From NCBI RefSeq assembly GCF_030403775.1, contig NZ_JAQMWQ010000001.1, positions 310,001 to 374,000 of the forward strand: a stretch of DNA of 64,000 bases, read 5' to 3'. Position 1 is the stretch's first letter; each line of letters opens with the position of its first letter. Below are positions 1 through 8,452 of this stretch, piece by piece. Under the pieces are notes generated by a model. The model did not search any database and was not told the DNA's origin. It saw nothing but the letters and a program-made list of their open reading frames with translations. The position numbers were made by a program, and so were the translations under genes. The stretch comes from Paenibacillus sp. BSR1-1 (lineage in GTDB: Bacteria; Bacillota; Bacilli; Bacillales; Cytobacillaceae).

Positions 1-147
1 AAAACTGGCGACAAGAGCACCCATACTGCTTCCTGCAATCAAATGAATGGGAATGCCAGCTTCTGTTAATGCCATGATGACGCCTAAATGAGCAAACCCA
101 CGTGCTCCACCTGAACCCAGTGCCAAGCCTATTTTCGGGTGCTCCAT
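1..147 (-). CDS. ylbK: Patatin-like phospholipase family protein YlbK, 5' part only
   Basis: This is the N-terminal 49 codons of a gene cut off by the window edge. The reverse-strand translation begins [17 protein letters not shown] and continues to the serine hydrolase elbow GSSMG, the GxSxG nucleophile motif of the patatin/RssA family. The oxyanion-hole glycine run GSGGARG lies upstream, as expected. The start ATG at 147-145 follows an AGGAGGTACGG ribosome binding site. The family hydrolyses acyl esters; the substrate of YlbK is not known to me. It is divergent from ylbJ, as in B. subtilis. The C-terminal catalytic Asp is outside the window. Confidence 0.85.
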   Translation of the reverse strand, partial: MEHPKIGLALGSGGARGFAHLGVIMALTEAGIPIHLIAGSSMGALVASF

Positions 148-356
148 ATCCGTACCTCCTAGATAAAAAAATGAATAATATCAAAAGCCATAAAATTGAA
201 ACTCGTTCAATCTTATGGTCTAAATTAGCGTTCTATGAGTATATTTGAGTTATATGGGACAAGGCATTTTAAGCAAGAAGTATTCTTATTTTATCATTCA
301 AATCATGGATTGGACAGTATGAGCATAAACAAACTCAGGGAAGGAGGACCATACCA

Positions 357-1571
357 TTGTTTCGTTCGAAACTTAAAACGGTCTTTTTATCAGTTTCAGT
401 TACTATATTAGCAGCTTCACTTATTTCTTTCCCACAAGAATCCTTTGACGCCTCCATTCGCGGGCTTAATATGTGGTGGGAAATTGTCTTCCCTTCCCTT
501 TTACCTTTTTTTATTGTCTCTGAAATGTTGATTGGCTTTGGCGTTGTAAAATTTATTGGAGTACTGCTAGAGCCCCTGATGAGACCGCTTTTTAGGGTAC
601 CAGGTGTTGGCGGTTTTGTCTGGGCAATGGGTATGGCCTCAGGTTTTCCTGCTGGGGCAAAATTTACGGCAAGGTTACGCCAGGAAGGGCAGTTAACACA
701 AATTGAAGCAGAAAGACTTGTTAGTTTCACAAATTCCTCTAATCCATTATTTATCTTTGGAGCCGTTTCAATCGGATTTTTTCATAATACCCACTTGGGA
801 ATTCTCCTTGCACTCGCTCATTATTTAGGAAATATTTGCGTCGGGCTTATCATGCGTTTCTACGGGAATGAAACACCGGAGGAGGAAGTGAAGAAACGGA
901 ATAACTCTAAAATAAGATCAGCTCTTTCCGCCCTGCATCAAACAAGGTTAAAAGATAATCGGCCTATTGGTAAACTCCTTGGTGATGCCGTCAATTCTTC
1001 CATTCAAACCCTTTTAATGGTGGGTGGCTTTATTATATTATTTTCCGTGGTCAATAAACTGCTTTATCATTTACATATTACTGCGGCACTGGCAAAAACG
1101 GTTGAGCTTCTTCTTTCCTCCTTGTCTTTCCCAGAAATGCTAAGCATCCCGTTTATCTCAGGATTATTTGAAATCACTTTAGGAAGTCAGCTTACAAGTC
1201 TTGTTCATGAGTCAACATTATTGCAAAAGGCCATGATAACTAGCTTTATTCTAGGTTTTAGCGGTTTTAGTGTACAGGCACAGGTTGCCAGTATTCTTGC
1301 TCAAACCGATATCAGATTTAAACCATTTTTTTTGGCTAGAATCCTTCAAGGAGTATTCGCAAGTCTGTTTGCACTTGTTTTATGGAAACCCATCTATATC
1401 CGTATTACAAATAACGAGCAGCCCTCGAACGCGTTACCAGTAGGTTTCTTTGGTGAAGGTACATGGACAAATCATTTTTACCATCGGTTAATAGAAATTG
1501 GACCATTAATTACTATCTTTTCCCTTCTACTATATGTTTTGTTATTATTTTCTAGATTAAAGAAAAATTAA
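357..1571 (+). CDS. ylbJ: Sporulation integral membrane protein YlbJ
   Basis: A polytopic membrane protein of 404 residues, close to the usual length of the YlbJ family. It has about eight hydrophobic segments and nucleoside-transporter/Gate-type signatures such as MASGFPAGAK near residue 95. In B. subtilis YlbJ is made in the mother cell under SigE and is needed for normal spore cortex formation; that role is inferred here from homology. The start is TTG at 357, preceded by AAGGAGG at 341-347. The gene is divergent from ylbK and convergent with coaD, sharing a bidirectional terminator. No clear SigE promoter could be assigned in the 200 bp upstream. Confidence 0.92.
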   Translation: MFRSKLKTVFLSVSVTILAASLISFPQESFDASIRGLNMWWEIVFPSLLPFFIVSEMLIGFGVVKFIGVLLEPLMRPLFRVPGVGGFVWAMGMASGFPAGAKFTARLRQEGQLTQIEAERLVSFTNSSNPLFIFGAVSIGFFHNTHLGILLALAHYLGNICVGLIMRFYGNETPEEEVKKRNNSKIRSALSALHQTRLKDNRPIGKLLGDAVNSSIQTLLMVGGFIILFSVVNKLLYHLHITAALAKTVELLLSSLSFPEMLSIPFISGLFEITLGSQLTSLVHESTLLQKAMITSFILGFSGFSVQAQVASILAQTDIRFKPFFLARILQGVFASLFALVLWKPIYIRITNNEQPSNALPVGFFGEGTWTNHFYHRLIEIGPLITIFSLLLYVLLLFSRLKKN

Positions 1572-1574
1572 TAA

Positions 1575-1602
1575 AAAAGAGCTGGCATGCCCAGCTCTTT
1601 TT
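1575..1602. terminator. Bidirectional terminator between ylbJ and coaD
   Basis: An 11-bp stem (AAAAGAGCTGG paired with CCAGCTCTTTT) closes a 5-nt loop and is flanked by A and T runs. It can stop transcripts from both convergent genes. Confidence 0.85.
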
Positions 1603-1608
1603 ATGTCC

Positions 1609-2665
<1,057 letters not shown>

Positions 2666-2732
2666 TAATATATCACCACATTTTTATCTTGATAAATAAT
2701 CTTTTTCCATCCTATCATATTTTTTGCCTGAA

Positions 2733-2761
2733 TTGAAATTTTATAAAAAAATACGTATAAG
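2733..2761 (+). promoter_or_regulatory. Predicted SigA promoter for the small RNA
   Basis: TTGAAA at 2733-2738 and TATAAG at 2756-2761 are separated by exactly 17 nt and each match the SigA consensus at five of six positions. Transcription would start near 2768 and run away from rsmD, straight into the structured segment and its terminator. Confidence 0.6.
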
Positions 2762-2767
2762 CTTTTT

Positions 2768-2947
2768 GGTGTTGGAAATAATGATATTAACAACATCAAT
2801 TCGAGGATGTTGTTGCCAACCGCGGAGAAGACTTACGTTTCCCCATAAGTTCTTCCTCCGGTTTCTCCTCTCCCTTTGCCTTCTATCCTATTATTAGGAT
2901 GTAGAAGGACCCTGTAGAGTAAATTCTGCAGGGTTTTTTTCTTTTTT
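2768..2947 (+). ncRNA. Predicted structured small RNA opposite rsmD
   Basis: About 175 nt with no ORF, bounded by a good SigA promoter upstream and an intrinsic terminator at 2909-2947. It can fold into an AACATC/GATGTT hairpin (2792-2814), a long arm from AACC at 2818 to GGTT at 2863 enclosing GGAG/CTCC and CTTA/TAAG helices, and a CCTTCTA/TAGAAGG hairpin (2879-2908). In the terminator stem the + strand gives a U-G wobble where the - strand would give a C-A mismatch, supporting + orientation. A comparative-genomics motif called the ylbH leader has been described upstream of ylbH (rsmD) in Bacillus; this may be the same element, although a leader would need the opposite strand. Identity is unproven. 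Confidence 0.55.
2909..2947 (+). terminator. Intrinsic terminator of the small RNA
   Basis: ACCCTGTAG pairs fully with CTGCAGGGT (one U-G wobble) around an 8-nt loop, followed by seven T residues, a C and six more T residues. Confidence 0.8.
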
Positions 2948-3014
2948 ACCTTCAAAATAGAGACAAGAAGTGATAAAGTATTGATGAAATTAACAGTTAA
3001 AAGGGGAGTTTTTT

Positions 3015-3404
3015 TTGATCCAACGCTTTATAGAACTTGGAGAAGGATATTCTGATTTATATGAACTCATTGAACTAGCCAAAGCAAATCAGCATCGCCT
3101 GCAGTTTATGATGGCACTCCACACTAAAATTGAAGATAAGGAAGTATCCTCTTTGGTTGTTGGTTTAAAACCTACAGACCCAGGAAAATTTCAAGCACTT
3201 TATATCTGCCGGGAAGGGATACCAAATCCAAATTATACAGAAAACAAACGATATGATCTATTTGCCCAAACCGCCAGGGCACTTGGTAAAGAAATTTATC
3301 AATTGTCAGTAAAACCTTCCTCTCTTTTTCATGAAAAAGATTTATTCTATCAGTATTTAATAGGAATCCTAAGATTGAATCATTATATTGTTCCACTTCA
3401 ATAA
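3015..3404 (+). CDS. Conserved Bacillus protein of unknown function (DUF7147-like)
   Basis: 129 residues, beginning MIQRFIELGEGYSDLYEL. No signal peptide or membrane segment is visible; the protein looks soluble, with a mixed alpha/beta composition. Similar short proteins next to ylbG in other Bacillus genomes have sometimes been labelled methylthioribose kinase, but at this length there is no kinase fold and I see no catalytic motif, so that name should not be used. The start TTG at 3015 follows AAGGGGAG at 3001-3008. It lies alone between the small RNA and the convergent ylbG and has its own terminator. The DUF7147 assignment is from memory. Confidence 0.7.
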   Translation: MIQRFIELGEGYSDLYELIELAKANQHRLQFMMALHTKIEDKEVSSLVVGLKPTDPGKFQALYICREGIPNPNYTENKRYDLFAQTARALGKEIYQLSVKPSSLFHEKDLFYQYLIGILRLNHYIVPLQ

Positions 3405-3431
3405 AGGCTCTTTTCGTTACGAAAAGAGCCT
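3405..3431. terminator. Palindromic terminator, minimal copy of the GGCTCTTTTCG repeat
   Basis: AGGCTCTTTTCGT and ACGAAAAGAGCCT form a perfect inverted repeat that begins at the base after the TAA stop codon. The arm sequence matches the left end of the longer repeats at 9585, 25943 and 54130. Confidence 0.65.
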
Positions 3432-3439
3432 AAATAAGA

Positions 3440-3470
3440 AAGGTGAGGCAAACGAATGCCCCACCTTTTT
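3440..3470 (-). terminator. Terminator after ylbG
   Basis: AAGGTG and GGC blocks pair with GCC and CACCTT. The single non-Watson-Crick position is a G-U wobble on the - strand but an A-C mismatch on the + strand, so it fits ylbG transcripts. Confidence 0.65.
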
Positions 3471-3744
3471 AAATGCCCATTTTATAATCATACTCTTTCG
3501 CTTTATCTGGCGCAGAATTCTCATATTCCATTTTTAAAAATGGCTTATAAGAAGGTTCTACACGCTTTACAAATGAAAAAGAATTCAACTTTTCCATAAT
3601 TCCTTCGACATCTTCGAGATTACAATATAAAACAACATATTTCAGTTTTTTTGAAACGTAATGTACATTTCCGAAGCGTCTTAGCATTTTAGCTTGTTTT
3701 AAAGAGTATAGCCAAACCACTAATCCTTGTCTTTGAACAAACAT
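3469..3744 (-). CDS. ylbG: YlbG family protein (UPF0298, DUF2129)
   Basis: A 91-residue soluble protein very close to B. subtilis YlbG throughout, including [20 protein letters not shown] at the start and [15 protein letters not shown] in the middle. The biochemical function of the family is unknown. It lies downstream of ylbF in the same orientation with a 129-bp gap that contains the ylbF terminator, so it may have its own promoter. The start ATG at 3744 gives the family length. Identity is secure; function is not. Confidence 0.9.
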   Translation of the reverse strand: MFVQRQGLVVWLYSLKQAKMLRRFGNVHYVSKKLKYVVLYCNLEDVEGIMEKLNSFSFVKRVEPSYKPFLKMEYENSAPDKAKEYDYKMGI

Positions 3745-3841
3745 ACTTTTTACCCCTTCAGATAAACCATCATTTTACATAAGTCTAGCATATTAAAACA
3801 TTATATTTCAATTTAAACTTTTCTAAAAGCTTTGTAAAAGG

Positions 3842-3876
3842 GAAAAAAATCAGCTAATAATAAGCTGATTTTTTTA
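3842..3876 (-). terminator. Terminator after ylbF
   Basis: AAATCAGCT and AGCTGATTT form a perfect 9-bp core stem around AATAATA, bordered by A and T runs on either side; it overlaps the ylbF stop codon. Confidence 0.75.
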
Positions 3877-4311
3877 TCCGCATCCACAGCTTCCTCCGCC
3901 GCCGCAGCCACTGCCATGGCCGCTATCAAAAAACGGATTGCCTGTCGGCACCTTAATATGTTTAGACACTGCTCCTCCAATTAACAAGCTAATTTGATCC
4001 AAAAGAGCTTGCAAATCATTCTCGGCTAACTTGAATTCTGCCACTACCGGATCTAAGTCCATATCCCTTTTATATTCACGAATTTGGGACATGACCCTTT
4101 TATAGTCAGGATGATATTTCCCAAATCGCTGTACCTCTTCATAAAGCTCCTTTAAGTTTACAAAGCGATTAATTTTCCGCTGTGTCTCCTTATTGGTTTG
4201 CATTTTATATAAACAAATCTGATAATGTTCTACAATTTCTGATTCTAATACCATTTTGGCTACCTGGTCCGCTTGATCCAATAATTCAATTCTTTCTAAA
4301 GTAGCAAGCAA
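3874..4311 (-). CDS. ylbF: YlbF family regulator (Y-complex subunit, RicF)
   Basis: 145 residues, mostly alpha-helical, of the YlbF/YmcA family. In B. subtilis YlbF, YmcA and YaaT form a complex carrying iron-sulfur clusters that promotes RNase Y-dependent mRNA maturation and is needed for sporulation, competence and biofilm formation. The C-terminus here ends GSGCGGGGSCGCG, with three cysteines in a glycine-rich tail consistent with cluster binding. The start TTG at 4311 follows GGAGGTGAGCG at good distance. It lies between a small secreted protein gene and ylbG. The function is inferred from the B. subtilis orthologue. Confidence 0.9.
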   Translation of the reverse strand: MLATLERIELLDQADQVAKMVLESEIVEHYQICLYKMQTNKETQRKINRFVNLKELYEEVQRFGKYHPDYKRVMSQIREYKRDMDLDPVVAEFKLAENDLQALLDQISLLIGGAVSKHIKVPTGNPFFDSGHGSGCGGGGSCGCG

Positions 4312-4371
4312 TTTGCGCTCACCTCCAATGCCATTTTAACATGAAAGCATGGAGAAAGACAAAATTTCCGT

Positions 4372-4722
4372 TTATTTAGGGATATTTACCACAAATTCCT
4401 TGTCCAAACCGTATGGCTCATTATTTAGTTTCACGACTTCAAGCTTTAATGTATGGCTGCCAGGAGAAAGATTTTTTATGATAAAAGCTGCAGAGGCGAT
4501 TTCTAAATTCCTTTTTCCATCGACCCAAACCACCATTTTGCCTACTTTGTGCTTGTTATCTTCTGATTCTCGAAAACTAATCCCTGTTAAGATACATTCG
4601 ACCATAACTTCATTTCCTTTTGTATGGTGCTTGACATAAAGGGAAGGAAATTCTTGTTTATTAAACCCTAATATAAATATGCCCAACAACATTAAAAGAC
4701 CCAATGGAATAAATTTTTTCAA
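4372..4722 (-). CDS. Hypothetical secreted or membrane-anchored protein
   Basis: 116 residues: an N-terminal hydrophobic segment (residues 5-20, LGLLMLLGIFILGF type) that could be a signal peptide or anchor, then a polar domain rich in beta strands that looks like a small immunoglobulin-like or carbohydrate-binding sandwich (ends YGLDKEFVVNIPK). There is no lipobox cysteine. It lies between ylbE and ylbF in the same orientation; I do not know an equivalent at this position in B. subtilis. The ATG at 4722 follows AGAAGGAGTGAT. No function can be assigned. Confidence 0.65.
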   Translation of the reverse strand: MKKFIPLGLLMLLGIFILGFNKQEFPSLYVKHHTKGNEVMVECILTGISFRESEDNKHKVGKMVVWVDGKRNLEIASAAFIIKNLSPGSHTLKLEVVKLNNEPYGLDKEFVVNIPK

Positions 4723-4785
4723 CGCCTATCACTCCTTCTATTCCTGTATTTTTCGCCTCCTTATCATTTTTTAGTCTTTAAGTAG

Positions 4786-4821
4786 AAAATAAAAAAAGCC
4801 ACACCTTTTTGCATGTGGCCT
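4786..4821 (-). terminator. Terminator after ylbE
   Basis: On the - strand GGCCACA pairs with TGTGGC around an A-rich loop, followed by a run of seven T residues. Confidence 0.8.
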
Positions 4822-4824
4822 TTG

Positions 4825-5064
4825 TTAGTTTTGATTTTTCATTGCCTGAAACATGCTATACATCATGGAAGCCATTTGTACATTATTTGAAAACTTTTCA
4901 ACCTGGTCAGGTATCGTCTTTCTATAATAATGTAATGACGCCACCTCAAGAGACCGAAGGTCATATGGATTTCTTGACAGCTTTCGGTACCATAGCGGCT
5001 GCTCTCTAACAAACTGTTTTAAATCCTTTTGACTTTCTAAATATTCAAGAACATCTTTACGCAT
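4825..5064 (-). CDS. ylbE: YlbE-like family protein
   Basis: 79 residues from the chosen ATG at 5064 (MRKDVLEYLESQK...), matching the family length; an in-frame GTG at 5076 would add four residues but sits on the GAGGAA ribosome binding site. The conserved core FVREQPLWYRKLSRNP and the C-terminal VQMASMMYSMFQAMK are typical of the YlbE family, whose function is unknown. It starts 17 bp downstream of ylbD, so the two form an operon. It is a soluble helical protein with no catalytic motif that I can see. Confidence 0.85.
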   Translation of the reverse strand: MRKDVLEYLESQKDLKQFVREQPLWYRKLSRNPYDLRSLEVASLHYYRKTIPDQVEKFSNNVQMASMMYSMFQAMKNQN

Positions 5065-5081
5065 ACTTATCGACACTTCCT

Positions 5082-5486
5082 CTAATCTTTTCTAAATTGA
5101 AATGGATGTTTAGGTCCTTCTGACGGCTTTGCTGAACCGCCTGCAGGACCATTCCCCTGGAATTGCGAAATTACTCCTTGTATTGCACCGAGTGCCTGAC
5201 TGAGGTTATTAATGTGATTTTGCATTTGATTGGGATCCATTTTCTTCACCATACCGATCACACTGGACATCCAATCTCCCTTAGACTCCGTACTTTCTTC
5301 CGGTTCTGGACTTTTTTCTATTCCAAGTGTTTCCCAGCGTTTATCATCTTCCCCCAATAGGTACCAGTCTTCATATAACTCCTGCCAGGTTGCTTTCCCA
5401 TTCCTTACCTCTTGAATGAGATTTGGATTGTTTTTAACAAATTCTTTAAATTTTAATACGGATGGGTGCAAATTTTTTTGCGTCAT
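5082..5486 (-). CDS. ylbD: YlbD family spore coat-associated protein
   Basis: 134 residues beginning MTQKNLHPSVLKFKEFVK with the conserved WQELYEDWYLLGEDD block; the C-terminus is low-complexity, rich in Gly, Pro and Gln (about 100-134). YlbD proteins are annotated as putative coat proteins on the basis of B. subtilis; no enzyme motif is present. The ATG at 5486 is preferred over the in-frame GTG at 5495 because the latter lies within the GAGGTG ribosome binding site. It is the first gene of a ylbD-ylbE unit and is divergent from the thioesterase gene. Confidence 0.85.
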   Translation of the reverse strand: MTQKNLHPSVLKFKEFVKNNPNLIQEVRNGKATWQELYEDWYLLGEDDKRWETLGIEKSPEPEESTESKGDWMSSVIGMVKKMDPNQMQNHINNLSQALGAIQGVISQFQGNGPAGGSAKPSEGPKHPFQFRKD

Positions 5487-5635
5487 ATTTCTCACCTCTG
5501 CCCATAATCATCGCCAATAATACAATATGAAAAATAATTTAAAATGTGATACCTCTTATCAAGGTGAAAATATTTATTAATATTCTTGTAAATGGTAATA
5601 TGACTTAAGAAAAAGATTGGAAAGAGGTAACAAAT

Positions 5636-6118
5636 ATGAAAGATGAACTGCGTCAACTTTTAGAAAACTGCATCGAAACGGGATCAGAGGAAGATTTAAA
5701 AGCCTTGTCTTTCCTAATGGAAGGAGTTCAACGGAAGATTAATCGTAATAACAATATCTATCTGGATGGGATTCTCCATATGGAAAAGAAAATAGACAAT
5801 CATTCTTGTGAAATAATCATTCCACTTAATTCCACACTTGATAATAACTTGGGGATTGTTCATGGCGGAATAACTGCCACTGTAATAGACACTGCGATGG
5901 GGACACTGGCAAATAATCTTCTCCCAGAAGGATATGGTGCTGTGACCAATCAGCTTAACATCCATTATATTGCTCCAGGTGCCGGGGAACAGCTCCGCTG
6001 CAGAGCCGAAATGGTTCATCAAGGAACAAAAACAATGGTGGTTTCAGGAGAAGCTTACCGCAGTGATGGAAAAAAAATTGCCCATGCAACAGGTACTTTT
6101 TTTATCATAAAAAAATAA
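5636..6118 (+). CDS. PaaI-family hotdog-fold thioesterase
   Basis: 160 residues with a PaaI/YdiI-type hotdog domain. The catalytic helix motif is HGGITATVIDTAMGTLANN near residues 80-98, with the Asp of IDTAMG as the expected general base; the later VTNQLNIHYIAPG strand is typical. Such enzymes hydrolyse acyl-CoA thioesters; the substrate cannot be told from sequence. An extra N-terminal stretch of about 40 residues (DELRQLLENCIETGSEED) precedes the domain. The ATG at 5636 follows GAAAGAGGTAAC. The next gene starts 23 bp downstream on the same strand, so the two probably form an operon. It is absent from this spot in B. subtilis as far as I recall. Confidence 0.85.
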   Translation: MKDELRQLLENCIETGSEEDLKALSFLMEGVQRKINRNNNIYLDGILHMEKKIDNHSCEIIIPLNSTLDNNLGIVHGGITATVIDTAMGTLANNLLPEGYGAVTNQLNIHYIAPGAGEQLRCRAEMVHQGTKTMVVSGEAYRSDGKKIAHATGTFFIIKK

Positions 6119-6141
6119 TTGTGCGGGGAGATTGATTTAAG

Positions 6142-6495
6142 ATGGTTACCGCCATTCTCATTCCAATTATTTGCCTTTATTTTTTTTGGCTTACACAGAA
6201 AGAAAGGAAAGAGTATGACAAAAAGTGGCTTTCCATGAGCCATGTCCATCCAGAAGCGGTTTTAACGGGGGAAATTAAAAGTATTGTTGAGGAGAAACAG
6301 CGCTTTTATTACCACAGATACATTTTTGTACAGATTCTTCAAATCCAAACGGATGCAAAATTAATTATGGCAAAAAAAATAACTCCCATTACAGAAAATG
6401 TTAACACGGAATCTTTTCAAATAGGAGAAAAGATTCGGGTATTTGGAAAATGGGACGGGACTAAATTTTTATTTAGTCAGTTTGAGAAAACATGA
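6142..6495 (+). CDS. Hypothetical single-span membrane protein
   Basis: 117 residues: an N-terminal hydrophobic segment (about 3-18, ILIPIICLYFFWL) followed by a basic stretch and a beta-rich domain with alternating hydrophobic residues and a GEKIRVFGKWDG motif, which resembles a small OB-like or NfeD-like barrel. It would be anchored in the membrane with the domain in the cytoplasm by the positive-inside rule. It starts 23 bp after the thioesterase gene and ends at a hairpin terminator. I do not recognise the family. Start ATG 6142 follows GGGGAG. Confidence 0.65.
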   Translation: MVTAILIPIICLYFFWLTQKERKEYDKKWLSMSHVHPEAVLTGEIKSIVEEKQRFYYHRYIFVQILQIQTDAKLIMAKKITPITENVNTESFQIGEKIRVFGKWDGTKFLFSQFEKT

Positions 6496-6523
6496 AGAAA
6501 GGTGACAACCGATCGTGACCTTT

Positions 6524-6555
6524 GGCTATTGAAAAAACTTTCGATAGCCTTTTTT
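6524..6555 (+). terminator. Terminator of the thioesterase operon
   Basis: GGCTATTGAAA pairs with TTTCGATAGCC (one U-G wobble on the + strand) and is followed by six T residues. A smaller GGTGAC-type hairpin precedes it at 6501-6520. Confidence 0.75.
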
Positions 6556-6616
6556 CATTTGTTTCTTTAATGATACACCGCGTAAATAGTTATGGTGTAA
6601 TAGGTTCTTAAACTTG

Positions 6617-6751
6617 TCAGTTGGTTTGCGCTCCAGGCGCTTCGCTTTCCGCGGGCGTGCCGGCGAGCCTCCTCGTCGCTTCGCTCCTGCGGGGTCTCCC
6701 CTGCCCCGTACTCCCGCAGGAGTCTTCGCGCCTTCCGCTCCAATCAACTGA
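6617..6751 (+). repeat. GC-rich dispersed repeat, copy 1 (forward)
   Basis: A 135-bp GC-rich block in an AT-rich gap, with ends TCAGTTG and CAACTGA as inverted repeats. Its core CAGGCGCTTCGCTTTCCGCG is shared with copies at 36596 and 62778 and, in reverse, at 7052 and 63125. The flanking 6556-6616 and 6752-6995 show no gene that I can support. ORFs that run through the block are compositional artefacts. Confidence 0.85.
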
Positions 6752-6995
6752 GTGTTTATAAATAAAAGCCTTCATTTTACCTATTTAAATAATAAACTTT
6801 GTAAAACTTAGTTGTTGATTTCTTCCCGTTTTTCATACTTCCGCATTATGGAAGGACTTTCTCTCGTTTTCATGATGGGATCGGGTATTAAAAACCCTTT
6901 TATAAACCGTTCTCCTGTTTTAAGGATCGACTTTGTCAATCATTCTCAAATCCAAGAGGCAATCACCACTTTTCATTGCCAAAAAATAAAAAAGA

Positions 6996-7034
6996 TTGCA
7001 ACGAATTTATCCATGTTAGAAAAATGTGTTGCAA
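6996..7034. repeat. TTGCAAC/GTTGCAA inverted repeat beside repeat copy 2
   Basis: TTGCAAC at 6996-7002 and GTTGCAA at 7028-7034 can form a hairpin. A similar arrangement precedes the repeat at 63125, so it belongs to the duplicated module. Confidence 0.5.
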
Positions 7035-7051
7035 TACCATGCTTAATCCAC

Positions 7052-7188
7052 GCCTGTTGATTGGAGAGGAGGGCACTCAACTCCTGCGGGATATAGAGGT
7101 CACTGGAGACCCCGCAGGCGCCAAAGCGCCGAGTAGGCTCCAGGACCTCCCCGCGGAAAGCGAGTGCCCGGAACGGAAATCAACAGGC
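7052..7188 (-). repeat. GC-rich dispersed repeat, copy 2 (reverse)
   Basis: The reverse-orientation partner of the copy at 6617. The ends GCCTGTTGATT and AATCAACAGGC are perfect inverted repeats, and the core reads CCCCGCGGAAAGCGAGTGCC. It lies 300 bp from copy 1, and the pair faces inward. Confidence 0.85.
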
Positions 7189-7224
7189 CTGTTAGCAGGG
7201 CATAAAAATTTGGTTATTTAAAAA

Positions 7225-7284
7225 TAAAAAATTGCCGAGAAAATTACCCTTTCTCGACAATCTGAGGTGACAAGTGATTGTCAC
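7225..7284 (-). terminator. Tandem hairpin terminator after ylbC
   Basis: Read on the - strand, a GTGACAA/TTGTCAC hairpin (7284-7267) is followed by ATTGTCGAGAA pairing with TTCTCGGCAAT (7261-7231) and a run of six T residues. The same two-hairpin layout, with a different first stem, follows azoR at 63304-63353. Confidence 0.75.
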
Positions 7285-7297
7285 TTTTTTTGGTATT

Positions 7298-8365
7298 TTA
7301 TTGTTCAGCCTTTTGAATAAAGTTTTGGGTATAGTATTTCTTATAAACACCTACTCCAAGATGTGTGTAGTCTTTATTTAATAATGAATCACGATGTCCC
7401 TTACTATTCAGCCAGCCTTCCACGACTGCAGGTCCATCTGTATAATTAGCAGCAATGTTTTCTCCAGCCGATTGGTAGGCAACTTTTGCTGTTTTAAGCC
7501 GATTTGAAAGGTCGCCGAATTTCTTGGATGTATGGGAAAAATCATTGTTATCCGACATATCCTTACTATGCCCAAAAGCCACCTCTGCGGTGGGAGTATC
7601 CCATTTTAAAGGCTTTAATTTGTGTCTAATGCGCAATACATTGGTAAGATCAAAGATCTCTTGTTCATTTGCGCGTTCGATCTCTTTCCACTTGGTTTCA
7701 TCAGGGGGGGGAGGTTCGATTAATTGCCCGCTGTATACAAGTTCATAAGGACGCTGCTTAATCAGCGTGTCCGCATTTAGAAATCTTACACTTGAGAGAT
7801 TTCCTGTAAATTTATCAATATATAATTGCACATAGACATTCCCTAGCTGAACAATGGGTCTAAGATTTAAATCTGTATCATTCAATTCAAAACGGTATGA
7901 ATTTCCATTTAATTCGATATTAATATTTGTATCAATAAATTGTGTATTAAATATTTCCTCTACTGGCTGGCCAATCTCAAAAGGAGCGACATCCAGATTT
8001 TCACCTATGGCATAGATGGTCACAACTTGCTGATTTTCTACACCTATTTGTAAATACCGTTTATAATCCTGGTTATAAATATACCATTGATAGCCATATA
8101 GTGTTTCATCAATTCGAGCTGGTTTCCCTAATTCATTTTCAAGGGAAGTAATATCCTTGCCAATTAATAATGCTAATCCTTGTTTAGGCATTTCAGAAGC
8201 GGTTTTATTACTTGGCTTAGTATCAGGATTTTCTTGTAACCCCGATTGTTTCATTTCAGAAGTATGATCTTCTTTTATCAGAACCTTATCTTTAGGTTTA
8301 TCATTAATACTGGCATAGAATCCAATTGTTAAGAACACTGCTGACAGTACTAAAATCCTTAACAA
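7298..8365 (-). CDS. ylbC: CAP-domain secreted protein YlbC
   Basis: 355 residues. An N-terminal hydrophobic segment (2-19) acts as signal or anchor; a polar linker leads to a CAP-associated N-terminal domain (about 65-200, LIGKDITSLENELGKPARI) and a C-terminal SCP/CAP domain (about 235-350) with HSKDMSDNNDFSH, AGENIAANY and GHRDSLLN motifs. CAP domains occur in many extracytoplasmic bacterial proteins; the target is not known. The start is an inferred TTG at 8365 with a weak, distant ribosome binding site, so the exact N-terminus is uncertain. It lies between ylbB and the repeat module. A Fur-like box is seen upstream (8453-8467). Confidence 0.88.
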   Translation of the reverse strand: MLRILVLSAVFLTIGFYASINDKPKDKVLIKEDHTSEMKQSGLQENPDTKPSNKTASEMPKQGLALLIGKDITSLENELGKPARIDETLYGYQWYIYNQDYKRYLQIGVENQQVVTIYAIGENLDVAPFEIGQPVEEIFNTQFIDTNINIELNGNSYRFELNDTDLNLRPIVQLGNVYVQLYIDKFTGNLSSVRFLNADTLIKQRPYELVYSGQLIEPPPPDETKWKEIERANEQEIFDLTNVLRIRHKLKPLKWDTPTAEVAFGHSKDMSDNNDFSHTSKKFGDLSNRLKTAKVAYQSAGENIAANYTDGPAVVEGWLNSKGHRDSLLNKDYTHLGVGVYKKYYTQNFIQKAEQ

Positions 8366-8452
8366 TGCTTTCAGAGGCTTTCACCCTCTCTATTACTTTT
8401 TCTATCATTATATGTATTGATAAAATAATTATATCATCAATAACATGTTAAG

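Noticed and set aside
2666..2947. A riboswitch or leader controlling rsmD on the - strand
   Set aside because: The promoter, T run and wobble pair all favour the + strand; no terminator or sequestered ribosome binding site is seen next to rsmD on the - strand.
6526..6747. ORFs through the GC-rich repeats (also near 7000-7220, 36593-36778 and 62941-63386)
   Set aside because: They read through inverted repeats with biased composition, lack ribosome binding sites and are not shared in frame between copies.
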